64,000 bases of DNA from Ophioderma brevispina. Its lineage: Eukaryota; Echinodermata; Ophiuroidea; Amphilepidida; Ophiodermatidae. This document shows, in pieces, positions 22,869-34,304 of this stretch; positions within the stretch are counted from its first letter, which is position 1, and each line of letters begins with the position of its first letter. The notes under the pieces were generated by a model. It made no database searches, had not been told where the DNA came from, and saw only the letters and a program-made list of their open reading frames with translations. Location: contig JAMKCH010012495.1 in NCBI GenBank assembly GCA_023653785.1, forward strand, positions 124,001 to 188,000, in the 5' to 3' direction. A program made the translations under genes and the position numbers.

Positions 22869-23149
22869 AGCCACCGTGAGGGATTTTTTTTACAATGTAA
22901 ACAAATCGCACCCCCTTTTTCCATTAAAGTCATTTTTGCACTGCTAAGCGTACAACGCCGTATTTGTAAAGAAATTAGGATTTATGGGCTTTGTTTACTA
23001 ATAAAAGTAGGGATCCCCGACTTTTGTAGGTCGTAAATGCCATCTTCAAAATCGTTTTAAAATGCTTATGGTGTTCATATTACCTAGCTCTAGCAAATTA
23101 GAGACAAAATCAGCATTCTGAATTTGGACCAAATGGATTGATAGTGCCT
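22869..23149. mobile_element. Candidate TTAA element (weak)
   Basis: TTAAAGCCACC at the left and the complement TTAAAGGCACT at the right frame 281 bp between TTAA at 22865-22868 and 23150-23153. The terminal match is only about 8 bp and the interior gives no further support. Confidence 0.4.
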
Positions 23150-23429
23150 TTAATGAACCATTAACGCTTAGGGGGCTAAATTGAGTACAAAAGTTAACAC
23201 ATAAATGTGTTAAGAATAAAATTCTTTGTGGGATTACATGACTTTATTGAAGTGAAGTTTCCCCAAACTGGTGCATTGTGTGATTGACTCAATACACCCT
23301 CCGAGGTAAGCATAAAAATAAAATTTAACGGACATTCTTATTTGAATTCTTTTATTTTGCTGGCTCGCGAACATTTTTATAGCACTAAATCTCTCTCTGT
23401 ATATTAATGTATCCATTTGCCATCATTAA

Positions 23430-24211
23430 CCCTCGTCTACCTGAGCCATTTTCTGTAACAAAACTCCCGAAAGGGGGGGGGTCACCCCTGTGATTTTCAT
23501 TACTGAACACCCGATTCCTATAAATTTGGTACCAAAGGATAGCTTAGAGTTTCTTCTTTGCATTGGTACCAAAATAAGTACTAACATCCCCATTATGACG
23601 TCACCATGACGTCATATGTTGAGGAAAGTACGAAAATACGGAATATAGGGTGGAAAATTTATATTTCGCAATTTTAGCGACTCAAACACCTTATTATAGC
23701 TCTAAAATGCTGTCATTATATAAAACTAGTCGTTTCCCATCAAGTAGAGTCAAAAACCGCATGAAAATCTGATTTTCCTAATCTTTTTGGCGAAAAATTG
23801 AATTTTTCACTGTGTGTGTCTATGGAAATAGCAGTTTTGCTGACATGCAAACTTTATGACGTCATTGTGACGTAATGCTAGGCATGTTGGTACTCATTTT
23901 GGTATCAATGGAAAGAGAAGGACCATAGCTATCTATTGGTGTCTGGGATGTTCCTGTGCTGTGTTAGGCATGTTGGTACTTCTCTTCCGAGGGGGGTGGT
24001 TACCACCCCCCCCCCCTATCCATCACTTTGGGATCACCCTGTATCTTACCTATACCCCGGTGGATGTTTGTTTTTGGATTAAAAGGAGCGGAACATGTCA
24101 ATTGACAATTACATAAAATAATTTGGCACCAAAAAAGGGGGTTTTAGCAAGCCGGTGAAAAAAAACCTGAAGGGGGTGGTAACCACCCGCCCCCCTTCGG
24201 TAGACGAGGGT
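23430..24211 (+). mobile_element. Foldback element family A, best copy
   Basis: 782 bp between TTAA at 23426-23429 and 24212-24215. The left end is CCCTCGTCTACCTGAGCC; the right end is GGTAGACGAGGG. It carries two perfect TGACGTCA sites in the left arm (23596, 23607), one in the right arm (23857), GGTACCAA blocks and the CCTATACCCCGGTGGATG segment. The arms are partly complementary. No transposase reading frame is present, so it must depend on a transposase encoded elsewhere. Confidence 0.88.
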
Positions 24212-24244
24212 TTAAGAGTTAAGAGTTAAACCCGCATAAAAAAA

Positions 24245-24590
24245 TCTGAGCACATGTAGCGAAACGGATAAGAGCAGGACTCATGTTCCTAAGATAATTG
24301 CAAATCGTTAGTTCGAGCCCCGCTGCTGTCAATGTACTTCTATCCCTGAGCAAGATACTTGATCTCAATTGCCTCGTCGACCCCCGGCGGCGACCCAAGC
24401 GAAATCTGGGGAGCTGGTAGGGTGAATATTACAATCAAAGTGTTGATAAGCATGTGCGCTTGACTAGCTGCCACCTGGATGAAGCGAAATAATTGTGACG
24501 ATTTCTTGACATGGGACGGCTTGGTAATAATAATAGGCAACATCGCATTGATGCTGTTTTCGGCGATAAAGCAATATATAAACTATGAAT
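24245..24590 (+). mobile_element. tRNA-derived SINE
   Basis: A TAGCGAAACGGATAAGAGCAGG region resembles an RNA polymerase III A box. GTTCGAGCCC at 24311-24320 is a good B box. A non-tRNA body with CCTGAGCAAGATACTTGATC and ATTGCCTCG follows, a type of SINE middle I associate with marine invertebrates (from memory). It ends in short A/T repeats (GATAAAGCAATATATAAA). It abuts the right end of a family A element. A functional tRNA is unlikely because the acceptor stem and cloverleaf do not pair. Confidence 0.7.
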
Positions 24591-24800
24591 ATCATTATAT
24601 TTCTGTTTTGGAGTAAATTGAATTATCGCCTATTGTACAATATTGTATATGTTTGCATATAGAAACTGTCAGTTTGGTGTCTGTCGGATTTTATAACGTT
24701 ATGCTGACGCCATACTACTCATGCTGAAGCTAGAAGGACCATAACCACCCATATGTATCAAATTCATAAGTATGTGGGACAATGTACATGTTGAATTTAA

Positions 24801-25500
24801 CCCTCGTCTACATGAGGCATTTTTTGTTACAAAACTCCCGAAGGGGGGGTGGTTACCACCCCCTGTGATTTTCATTACTGAACACCTGATTCCTGTAAAT
24901 TTGGTACCAAAGGATAGCTTAGAGTTTCTTCTTTCCATTGGTACCAAAATAAGTACCAACATCCCCATTGTGACGTCACCATGACGTCATATGTTGAGGA
25001 AAGTCCGAAAATACTGAATATAGGGTGGAAAATTGATATTTCGCAATTTTATCGACTTAAACACCCTATTATAGCTCTAAAATGCTGTCATTATAAAAAA
25101 AAACTTGTCATTTCCCATCAAGTAGAGTCAAAAACCGCATGAAAATCTGATTTTCCTAACCTTTTTGGCGAAAAATTGAATTTTTCACTGTGTGTGTCTA
25201 TGGAAATTGGCAGTTTAGCTGACATGCGAACTTTATGACGTCATTGTGACGTAATGCTTGGCATTGGAAAGAGGAGGACCGTAGCTATCTATTGGTACCA
25301 AATCAAGTGTCTGTGATGTTCCTGTGTTGTGTTAGGCATGTTGGTTCCGAAGTGGAGTGGTTGGGATCACCCTGTATCTTACCTATACCCCGGTGGATGT
25401 TTGTTTTTGGATGAAAGGAGCGGAACATGTCAATTGACAATTACATTAAATAATTTGGCACCAAAAAAGGGGTTTTAGCACCCCCCCCCTTAAGGTAGTT
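24801..25500 (+). mobile_element. Foldback element family A, right end eroded
   Basis: TTAA at 24797-24800 precedes CCCTCGTCTACATGAGGC. The copy closely follows 23430-24211, including the two left-arm TGACGTCA sites (24971, 24982) and one on the right (25236). It lacks part of the right-hand middle and its terminus is scrambled into a C run followed by AAGGTAGTT. Confidence 0.85.
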
Positions 25501-25717
25501 ATTTCGTCTTGCTGAGAGAGGATGTGGTTGACACCCCAACCATTACGTTGATAATGCTTGCTTTTGTATGAAGCGGAGTGCAATATCAACGGTCAATTGT
25601 TTTCTCACTCTTTCATTTTAGCCAAAAAATAGTACATGGGGAAATTAGTTTTTTTCATATACAATTTTGACACCGTTTTTTTTTTCAATACAGAATTTCA
25701 TGGAGAATCTGAAAATC

Positions 25718-26402
25718 ATGGGTGTTTTTTTTTTTAAATGTGTTCTTGGGTGCTTTATAAGGGGCAAAATTTGTACAAGAGTAAACAATGAAAGTGTTTA
25801 AATTGTTTTAAAATTTATAACAATTTGTTCGGTTGGTCATAAGGTTTCTAAAAAGATATAGTTTGCCATATTTACGACCTATTGTTTTAGTACAATAGGC
25901 TCAAGAAAGTTCAAGGTCATTATTTATGGAATGGTCCGATTTTATTGGAACCGGTTTTAAATCGTGCATTTGGTCATACTAAATAAGAAAATGTAGATAG
26001 ATTCTGTGTTTCACCTCTCAAAGTGAGACTTTTACAGATATGACTAGTGGTCTTCCATAGACCCTGTTGACCACTGCCATATTTGCCCTCTTAATTATCA
26101 TCAAAACGTCATTGACAATTCGACCTGTATATTTTCGGCTTCTGCACAGTAAGACGAACAATTTGGCACCATTTTTAAAACAAACCGATGAATCTAAACT
26201 TTTACACCCAGTGTGACCTTGAACCCGTTTTGGCTTGTAACTCTTGTACTATAACCCTCAGGTAGGCAAACTATACCTTTCTGTAATCCTTGAAATGTAC
26301 TGAACATGATGGTACACTTTAAAACATTTTGCTTCCTTTTATATTTTGACCCCTGTATAAACCTTGCCCCTAGAATACACCCAAGAACACATTTAAAAAA
26401 AA
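25718..26402. mobile_element. Foldback element family C
   Basis: The termini TTAAATGTGTTCTTGGGTG (left) and its complement (right) are nearly identical. Inverted similarity continues for about 200 bp through GGGGCAA, AAAG-TATAGTTTGCC, TAGTACAA and GTTCAAGGTCA blocks on both sides of a central unpaired stretch. A second copy lies at about 36830-37500. No coding is visible. Confidence 0.8.
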
Positions 26403-26439
26403 ATGAATTTTTGAATCGTCATACAATTTTTATTTAGAA

Positions 26440-26600
26440 AAACCTTGGTTGCAAGATTGGATATGGAATTTTCACAGAAATACAATTCCACAAAAAGGTT
26501 TAAGGTAATACCTTCACCGAGGTTATTGTATACCGTCAAAGACGATGGGTATTGTTGTTGTTGCTACCCAAGAATCACTCTGTGGTACATTTTGAAATTG
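26440..26600 (-). mobile_element. Family B internal fragment
   Basis: ACCTTCACCGAGGTTA, ACCGTCAAAGACGATGGGTA and GCTACCCAAGAAT follow the same order as the middle of the family B copies at 401-906 and 34769-35356. There are no ends. Confidence 0.55.
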
Positions 26601-26605
26601 TTTAA

Positions 26606-27206
26606 CCCTCGTCTTACCAAGCTTTTTTTTTTGTAACACGGTTTACCAAGGGGGGTGGTTACCACCCCCTCGAGAATTTGTTATAAACCACCCGATGCTT
26701 ATAATTTTAATACCAGTGGATAGCTATGGTCCTCCTTTTTCCATTGATATCAAAATAAGTACCAACATACCTAGTATGGTGTCACAATGACGTCATCAAG
26801 TCCTCGAGTCGGCAAAATTGGCATCTTCCACAGAAAATAGGCGAAAATATAATTTTGCGCTAAAAAAGTAGGAATATCGGGTTTTCATGCGGTTTTTCAG
26901 CTCTAAATGATGACAAATGGATAGTTTTACATAAACATAGAGTTTTAGAGCCATACTGTGCATAATATTTTCAAAAAATGCACCATAAAATATCCTTGGA
27001 TGGCAACCACCCCCCCCCACCCTTCGACTTTGACGGCATACCCTAACCCCGGTGAAGGTGCTACCTTAGCATTTTTTCGCTAAAATGACCGGAAAGGATG
27101 GGAGAACGATTACCTAGAAGCTTTTTGCGAAAGTTTTTGGCATTTTATCGCACCGGAGCAAAGTTCACTGTGGGGGTAACCCCCCCCCCCTCTGGTAAGA
27201 CGAGGG
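26606..27206 (+). mobile_element. Foldback element family B, complete copy
   Basis: 601 bp between TTAA at 26602-26605 and 27207-27210. It starts CCCTCGTCTTACCAAGC and ends GGTAAGACGAGGG. Internal landmarks are GTAACACGGTTTACCAAGG, GGTGGTTACCACCCCC, one TGACGTCA (26788), the GAAAATAGGCGAAAAT and TCATGCGGTTTTTCAGCTC blocks and TTTGACGGCATACCCTAACCCCGG. Its tips resemble family A but the interior is different. Confidence 0.85.
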
Positions 27207-27210
27207 TTAA

Positions 27211-27453
27211 ACAATATGTTTATGTAAAACTAGTCATTTGCCATCATTTAGAGCTGAAAACCCTTTGAAAGTCCGATAGTTTGTACCTCATTATAATTGT
27301 GACGCCATGCTAGGTATGTGAGATGTTAGTACTCATTTTGGTATGACCATAGCAATCCACTGGTATCAAAATCATCAACTGCTTTATATCGAATTCCTGA
27401 GGGGAGGTGGTAACCACCCACTTGGTAATCCGTGTTGGCTTGGTAAGACGAGG
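27211..27453 (-). mobile_element. Family B fragment, reversed
   Basis: It begins abruptly at AAAACTAGTCATTTGCCATC, shared with the other reversed B copies, and ends CTTGGTAAGACGAGGG at about 27453. It lies directly behind a complete B copy. Its own left end and part of its middle are deleted. Confidence 0.7.
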
Positions 27454-30420
27454 GTCATAGCCTCAACGCAAAATAAAGAATATATATTTATTTTATTTTA
27501 GCCATAAAGTGGTGACAAGATTAGATTTCTCTTCATTTCAATACCTCGATTTATATAGAAAAGCATCGGAAGGAAATTTCAAGGAGCCAATTCGAGGGTG
27601 CCTTCTCTATTTCGTTAGATATAACATGCCCTACTTTACCTCTACTTGACGACGCCCAGAACCAAAGTCCTCAACGTCTTGTCTTCCTAGCTCAATGTTT
27701 GTGGGCGTGAATGAAATGTGCAAATTCACAGGATATAGCTGAAGAAGCGCCTGTGGTTAGGGGCTGTTTTCGCCTTTAAATAATATATTGCGTAAATAAC
27801 CATGTAAATGCCTTGCCAGATTCGATTACAAGGAGCGTTAACATTTCAACCGTATTGAAGGCACACAGAGTTTCTAGTTTGTCAATTTCTTTGCCTGTTT
27901 CTTTCTCAAAACGTATTTTAATGATTAACTTCAAGAAAATTAAACCTTGCAATTAAACCTTGAAGTTTACACAATGCATCCTTTGACCAATATAATTAAA
28001 TTTGGTAAATTTCCAGCCTATAAAATACACTTTGAAAGATTTTAAAGAAAAAAAAAGAAAAGATGTATTTGTGAAATTTAAAATTCGTGTCGGAAGAAAA
28101 TATATCTAAACACTGTGCTTCAGTCCAGGTTGTAACCGCTAAGATCTGTGCGGGGCATTCCTGAGATTATTCTTATGAAGATGTCCGAAGGCAGGATTGG
28201 TGAATTTATTTAGCAGACTGATGTAAACATCGAGTTCTTCGTTCGGGTTATTGTACTCTAAAGACATTTACTGAACTGCGTTTGCTTCTTTTTTTTTTTA
28301 ACTTTTCGGTTTTGTAAGAGGAAAACAAAAAACAAAAACATCGCCAGTTCAACCGGGAAGGCATCTCAAAACACTGACCCAAGACTGGCATCGGTTGCAC
28401 TCATTTTATTGCATATTTCATTTTGATTATGAGTATGGTCATGAAAATGCGTAATTCTGGCAACATTTAAAACAAATTATTATCGCCTTATTGTCATCGT
28501 ATTGTTTCAGGTAGACTTATTCATCCTAGGTCTTTGTTCAATTGGCGCTTTTCACAACTCAATGATGCATTACACTGGTTCCCGTTTAGCTTGAACTCCT
28601 ATAGGGTGAAACTTTTGGGGACTCGTCGACGTGCTCCAAAAAGTCTCTTTCCCTGTTAAAGCAGCCCACACTAAACGGGGACAAGGGAAATACGCAATGC
28701 ATTATGCCTGATAAACAATGCACACCACTTTGAAAAATTTAGTCATTCATATACCTAAATAAAGGAAGCTCCTGAACAGTGTTAGAGATTTAAGTGGTGT
28801 GGTTTGTAAATAAATAACACAGCTAAGAAAACGCGTTAGAGCACCCTCAACGGCGCCTTTCCCTGCAGCCTAACGGGACTACCATCAGCCATTTAAGTCA
28901 TATAATGTCTTAGAATTAGCACGGGATGTGGTTAATAGCATACAAGTAGGTGCTTTATTGTTGAATACACGGGGTGCATTACCTTCGATTATTATAATAA
29001 TTTTCAATATATCTCATACAAACACATGCAAATGTGCATTCCGTCTTAACCACTGAATAAACTGTAATTGAATGCGCCCCTCATTGTGTACTATAAACCT
29101 CTACCACTTTAACACTCGAGAATATGTTACATTAAAAAATCAACAGCGTTATAGCTAGATTTATACTTTATATATTTGCATCTGTATTGACCATATAGGT
29201 GCTAGATAATTAAAAAAGAAATGCATCAAACAGTGCAAACACAGCAGAAATATGATTAATTAAACGATAAAAATATAATTAATCATTGTGAGTCGTACGA
29301 AAGAATTAAGTGCATTTTAATGCAATACAACTTCAAAATATAACTAGGCAATAGGAATTCTGAAAAAAAAAATAATTTCATCTATAATTGACCATCGATT
29401 CAATCCCGGGTGGGCGAAAGGGAATATTCTAACAAATGGGGTACATTCCTTTCCGGGAGGGATGGGGTGCATATATATCCCCAATAATTTGATGAGAGGG
29501 GTAGTTCAATATGATCACTCTTTTCTCAAAATATGTATGATTTTAAAGCCATATGAACTTATAACTATACTTTTACATGTGTCAAGTCCAAACCAGTGCC
29601 CCTATGTATAAACAAAATTAGTTTGTAATAAACCTATTTATTCAGTGTATTTTAGTTCACAGTTTTATATAGTTAACAACAACAAAATACACATCTGAGT
29701 CGACTCCCTTTGTCCGTATGCTCCTTGTCCCGTCTGTCACCTGTGTGGTTAGAGTATCAATCAGTATGAGTCCACTTTTTTTTCATTATAGACTTCAGCC
29801 AGTATCTCCAAATAACCAAAATGTCAGTTATGAACTTGCAAGACTAAGATGCTGCTGTATTGCTTAATCGATTTGTTGAAATTCTTCGTTTCTTGAACTA
29901 ATTCCCTATTCCAGGAAAATAGAATTTGTCTAATAGTGCTGCAGCAGAGGCCCAATTTTTTCGATAGGTGGTGACCTAATTTGAACAAAGGTTGTCATAT
30001 ATCAAATTGTAGCTATAAGCCCAGGAGTCAGGAAATGCCGGCTGCCAAAAAATAAAACGTGTACAAACTTAAGTTTATGGGGGTCAAAGGTTACCCCCGT
30101 GTTTTCAGTATGAAAACTTTGAATAACGCTCATGTTGATACATTTTATCACAAAATCTGGGGGTTGGTCCCCCTAATATATTTTAACCCCACAATTTTTT
30201 ACACAACCGAAAAACCTTCTATAAGTTGAAATAGCCTTTCTTACCTAACCCCCCCCCCCCTCAATCTTACCCCCACCCACCCCCCCCCCCATGCGGTTTT
30301 GAATTAGCTGTCAGAATCCTTGCACTAATCACAAATAGAAAACACAGTGATGATTGCACTAGTTGATCAGAATGATCATGCAAGGAGCATGGTGATTGTG
30401 GTTGTGGATGTTGGGAGGGG
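27454..30420. other. Long stretch without a recognised gene
   Basis: AT-rich DNA with long C runs at about 30249-30290. The only structure I support is a dispersed repeat at 27690-27890. No open frame resembles a known protein. Confidence 0.5.
27690..27890 (+). repeat. Dispersed repeat, partner at 45470-45640
   Basis: TGTGGGCGTGAATGAAATGTG, ACAGGATA, CGTAAATAACCA-GTAAA-GCCT, AGATTCGATTAC and TTTCTAG blocks occur in the same order as at 45470-45640. Copies are old. Function is unknown; it could be a shared element fragment or a duplicated non-coding segment. Confidence 0.65.
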
Positions 30421-30544
30421 GTGTCAATTTTGCAAACCGGAGAAATAAACCTAATATTTTACTATACAACCCCTGCGACATCGTGCAGCGATGCCGGCCC
30501 CACGGTTGTCAACATCTTAGTTGAACTCCTTATTTTAATCAATC

Positions 30545-31157
30545 TCAGGGTAAGGGCGCGGTGTCACCGGGGGGGCCGCCCCTGCTCGAATCCATGTCAA
30601 CCCTGCCAGCCCATCCCCCCAAATGAAGTGACCTTTGGTACAGTTCTTATGGAGAAGGACCAAAATCGCCCTCACAATATGCATCGTCACCACTTCTATT
30701 CTGCCACCCCCTTTGCAAATGTCTGTTGGCGTTTCGCCCGGTAGGGTTAGAGTGTAGTGTTAGTTAGGGTTATATTACTGACTTCTTCTTCAATACCTAA
30801 ATGCAGAGGCGACGAGGTGACTTATGGTAAAAGTGTTGCGCTTTATTCAGTAGGGGGGTTGGGGTTGGGGGAGAGCGCCCCTCTGCACAGAACCCTTGCC
30901 ACCCCGCCAGCCCCCCAAATGAATTGACCGTTTGTACAGTGTCTATGGAGAAGTACCCAAATTCGTCTCGTCCTCAATCTATGCCTCGTTATACCCCTTC
31001 TAATTCTTCTCTTGTTCTGCCCACCCCATTTGCAATTCTGGTTGCGCCACGGTTTAGGGTTAGTGTGAGGGTTTATATTCTGGAATTTCTTCTAACCCTA
31101 CCTGAGGCCGACGGGGTGACTATATGGTATAAAGTTTTGCGCTTTATTCAGTAAGAC
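30545..31157 (+). repeat. Tandem duplication, unit about 300 bp
   Basis: Two units, about 30545-30855 and 30858-31157, share CCAGCC-CCCCCCAAATGAA, GACC-TTTG-TACAGT, TATGGAGAAG, TAGGGTTAG, GA-GCGACG-GGTGAC-TATGGTA-AAAG and TTGCGCTTTATTCAGTA in order. The short TAGGGTTAG stretches look telomere-like but are not a telomeric array. Open frames crossing the units are not conserved between them. Confidence 0.8.
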
Positions 31158-31264
31158 TAACCAAATCCCCAGGATTTAAAGCCGAAGGCGAAATCTTCTA
31201 TACTAGAAATAATTTACCCCTTATTTTTCCCTACTTTCCCTCTTTTCTTCAAGCCCTGTCTAAT

Positions 31265-31985
31265 TCTTTCAGGCCTATCGGCCTGCCACACAACCTTCTT
31301 ATCTTTTTTTTAACTATTGACTAATGTACAGGACTACTTACTGCTGCGCCAACCAGCTATGACCTGACTAGTTAGTAATTTATTGACCTACTGCGCCACC
31401 CCCCTCATGGCTAAGAAATTATGTAATTCAGTAAATTTAATCGGCCTGCAGCGCAACCACCCTCTAACTAACTAAGAAATGGGTTGGGTTCAGAAAATGT
31501 TAAGCTATACGACCAATAAATTTATAGGCCTACACCATACATTATCTTTATTAGCCCGTGAATATCTATAAGCCTGCGGCGTAAGCTTTCTATTTGAGAA
31601 AATTGTTATTTCTTAAATTTATTAGGCCTGCGGCGTACCCTCTAAAAGAAATAATTAATTCGTAAATGTATAGGCCTGCCGCGCAAGCCCTTACCGAAGA
31701 AATACGTTCAGTAAATTTATAGGCCTCTCGACACAATCCTTTTACATCTATAGAAAATGATTAGTTCATAAATTTTAGGCCTGCGTCGCAATCTTTCTTT
31801 TCTGAGAAATTATTTATGTACCCCCATAATTTCCCTCATTCTTCATGCCCTGTGCCCTTCCTGGCCTTCTCCACATGGGCCTATCGGCCTGCAGCACAAC
31901 CGTCCTTATAAGAACTCACTAGTTCATTAAATTTATAGCTGTGGCGCAACCGTCTTGGCTAAGAGAATGATGAAGTTCACTAAAT
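31265..31985 (+). repeat. Degenerate minisatellite, unit about 65-75 bp
   Basis: About ten loose repeats of the pattern AAGAAAT-A-TAGTTCAGTAAATTTATAGGCCTGCGGCGCAACC. The GGCCTGC-GCG core and the AAATTTATA stretch are the best conserved parts. The last units are duplicated again at 34170-34260 as part of the larger duplication. Confidence 0.75.
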
Positions 31986-32038
31986 ATATGGCTCTATTGG
32001 CAATTTTTTTTTTTCACAAGCTCTAATTAGAACTTGGC

Positions 32039-32649
32039 ACCTCGTCTTACCAATCATTTAAGCACGGTTTAGGGGTGGGGTGGGGGGGGGGGGGGGCGGT
32101 GACCACCCTCGGGGAGTTCGTAATAAAGCATCCGATGCTTTGATTTTGATAACAGTGGATAGTTATAGTCCTCTTCTTTCCATTGCTACCAAATAAGTAC
32201 CACTATACCTAGTATAGCATCAAAATGACTTCGTTAAAGTCCGCGAATCATAAATTAGCATTTTCTTCCACAGAAAATAATATAGGCGAAAATCCAAATT
32301 TTGACGCTCTTTTGGAGGTGTATAATATCTGGATTGTTCAATGCGGTTTTCGCTCTAAATAAGACAATTGACTATTATTGCATAAACAGAATTTAGAGCC
32401 ATACTGTGTGCTTAATATTTTACAAAATGTCCCATTAAAATATTCTTTGGATGGCACAACCGTACGCCCCCCCTTCCCCTTCGACCACATTGTTTGTCAT
32501 ATCCCTAACTACTCCGGTGAAGGTACTTTCTCGTTATGACAGAAAGGATTAGGAAAGATACCCAGCAGCCTTTTTAGAAAGCTTGGGGGCATTTTTACGC
32601 GCCTGAGGAAAGTTCCCTGGGGGTGGTACCCCGCTTTTAGACGAGAGTT
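32039..32649 (+). mobile_element. Family B element, uninterrupted sister of the nested copy
   Basis: Starts CCTCGTCTTACCAATC and ends TTTTAGACGAGAGTT. It corresponds to the interrupted copy 34305-35475 in the other duplicate. It preserves the uninterrupted reading across the insertion point, at TTTCTCGTTATGACAGAAAGG. There is a long G run at about 32082-32096. Confidence 0.75.
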
Positions 32650-33984
32650 AAGGTTTATCATAGAAAGAGAATATAAATCCAGGAATGAACAATTCCCTTT
32701 TGAGTGGTATATATTATACGAACCCTTCATATTATCTTGACATAATCTGAAAATCCTGGGGGGTCTCACTTTTAGTTTTGGTTATGAGTGCGTCCGGGTG
32801 TTTGAACCACTAACCCAATGAGAGAGATTTACTACACATCCTTATACCTGCTTGTGGAGGTTTTTGGGGCGAAGCCCCCGAAGCTGAGAGAAAGCTAACT
32901 GTTATAATGTATTTTTTGAGCCATCCTGGCACACTATTTTTTCACATTGGTTTGTAAGCATTCTTCAAATTATCTGATTGCCCGCTGTAAAAATACTTGA
33001 AACGAACTTGCAACCCTTTCTTATACCAAGAAAAAGGGCCGTTCATATATACCAACGGTTTGAAGATCCCTTCATCTCGGTCTCGCCGCACATCCCTACC
33101 CCCCCCTTTTCCACTAAGAGACCGCCCCCCCCGGGCTGAAATGATCTACCAGTTATAACATTTGACATTGCTTAGCAATATGATTTGCTTAGTCTTTGTT
33201 AAAACCCAACTAGTTTTTAAACCACACCTGCCTAATGGGGGTGGGGGTAACATGGCCAAACTTCTATGATGACAACTTTGTTATCCATGACTAGTTTTAG
33301 GAAGTAATCTTCTATTCAGTGGTGCCCAAAATAATAACCACCATTCAATTCCCCATAATGTTTACTTACTTGTGACGTCATTTTTGAACGTGCACCCTCG
33401 AAATATACTTATATTGGTTATTTATGCAATTTAAAATAAGGATTTCTTTTGGTTGTTTTTTGCTTTTGTTTGTTCCGTTATTGTCTTGTTCCATGGGACA
33501 TTACTCAAGTGTAAGCATTACATGTTGGTAACCGCATTAATTATTACGGTAAGGCAGATTTTTTAACTTTAGTTCTGTTTATCAATTTAGTTTTCCCTAG
33601 GTCAATTTTTCCCATTAGTTGAGATCAACATTAAAGAATTGTTTACGTTATCAAAAAAATTATGCCTTAACCTGTTTTGATTTAACACGATATCCATCCG
33701 GTAATTCTTTGTTGTTTTGGAATAACTCCAATTTCTTAGAGTTTTCTTTTGTCCATATACTCACGTCATTGCTTTGAGAAGATGAGACAGAGAGTATTCT
33801 CAGTTTCAATCCAGAATTATCAAATGTGACGTATTTTCTTTCTTGCCTCAATATTAGTTCAATAATTGTTGAATTGAACCCCACACACATTGGAACAGAA
33901 CACAATTTTGGTGTTAATAGACTCTGAAATAGTCCAAAATAATATATTAAAGTCAAAACCAAAATCAATAAACCGTAGTGGAAC

Positions 33985-34169
33985 CTGTAAAATAAGGGGG
34001 TAACGTTTTTAAATGGGTAAAAACTTTAGAATTGTTCGAATTGATTTAAATGATGTACCAAATTATTGGGCTACTCCTAAGGTTTACAAAAAAGTATAGT
34101 TTGTCCTATCTACGCGTTTATAGTTTTTAGTACCATATGCTCATCAACAGTTTCAAGGTCTTCCTGGGG
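33985..34169 (+). mobile_element. Family C fragment, left arm only
   Basis: Matches 36830-37015 and, more loosely, 25780-25920: TTAGAATTG, TTGGGCTACTCCTAAG, AGTATAGTTTG, TTTTAGTACCATA and TTCAAGGTC-TCCTGGGG. It stops where duplicate 2 begins, so the right arm was lost or never copied. Confidence 0.65.
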
Positions 34170-34304
34170 CACCAAACCTTCTTATAAGAAATCACTAGTT
34201 CAGTAAATCTATAGCTGTGGCGCAACCTCTTGGCTAAGAAATGATGAGTTCACTTAATATATGGCTCTATTGGCATTTTTTTTCAACAAGCTCTATTAAA
34301 CTTG

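Larger units (their letters stand above)
31893..34169 (+). repeat. Direct duplication of about 2.3 kb, copy 1
   Basis: Aligns by eye in order with 34170-37020. Shared blocks include TTATAGCTGTGGCGCAACC, TATGGCTCTATTGGCA, a family B element, TTATCATAGAA, AATCCTGG-GGGGTCTCACTTTTAG, TTGGGGCGAAGCCCC, ATTGCTTAGCAATAT and CTCAAGTG-AAGCATTACATGTTGG. Many small insertions and deletions separate the copies. The right edge lies inside a family C left arm. Confidence 0.85.

Noticed and set aside
31265..31985. CRISPR-like array
   Set aside because: Units are degenerate, without constant repeats and unique spacers, and the DNA is eukaryotic; this is a minisatellite.
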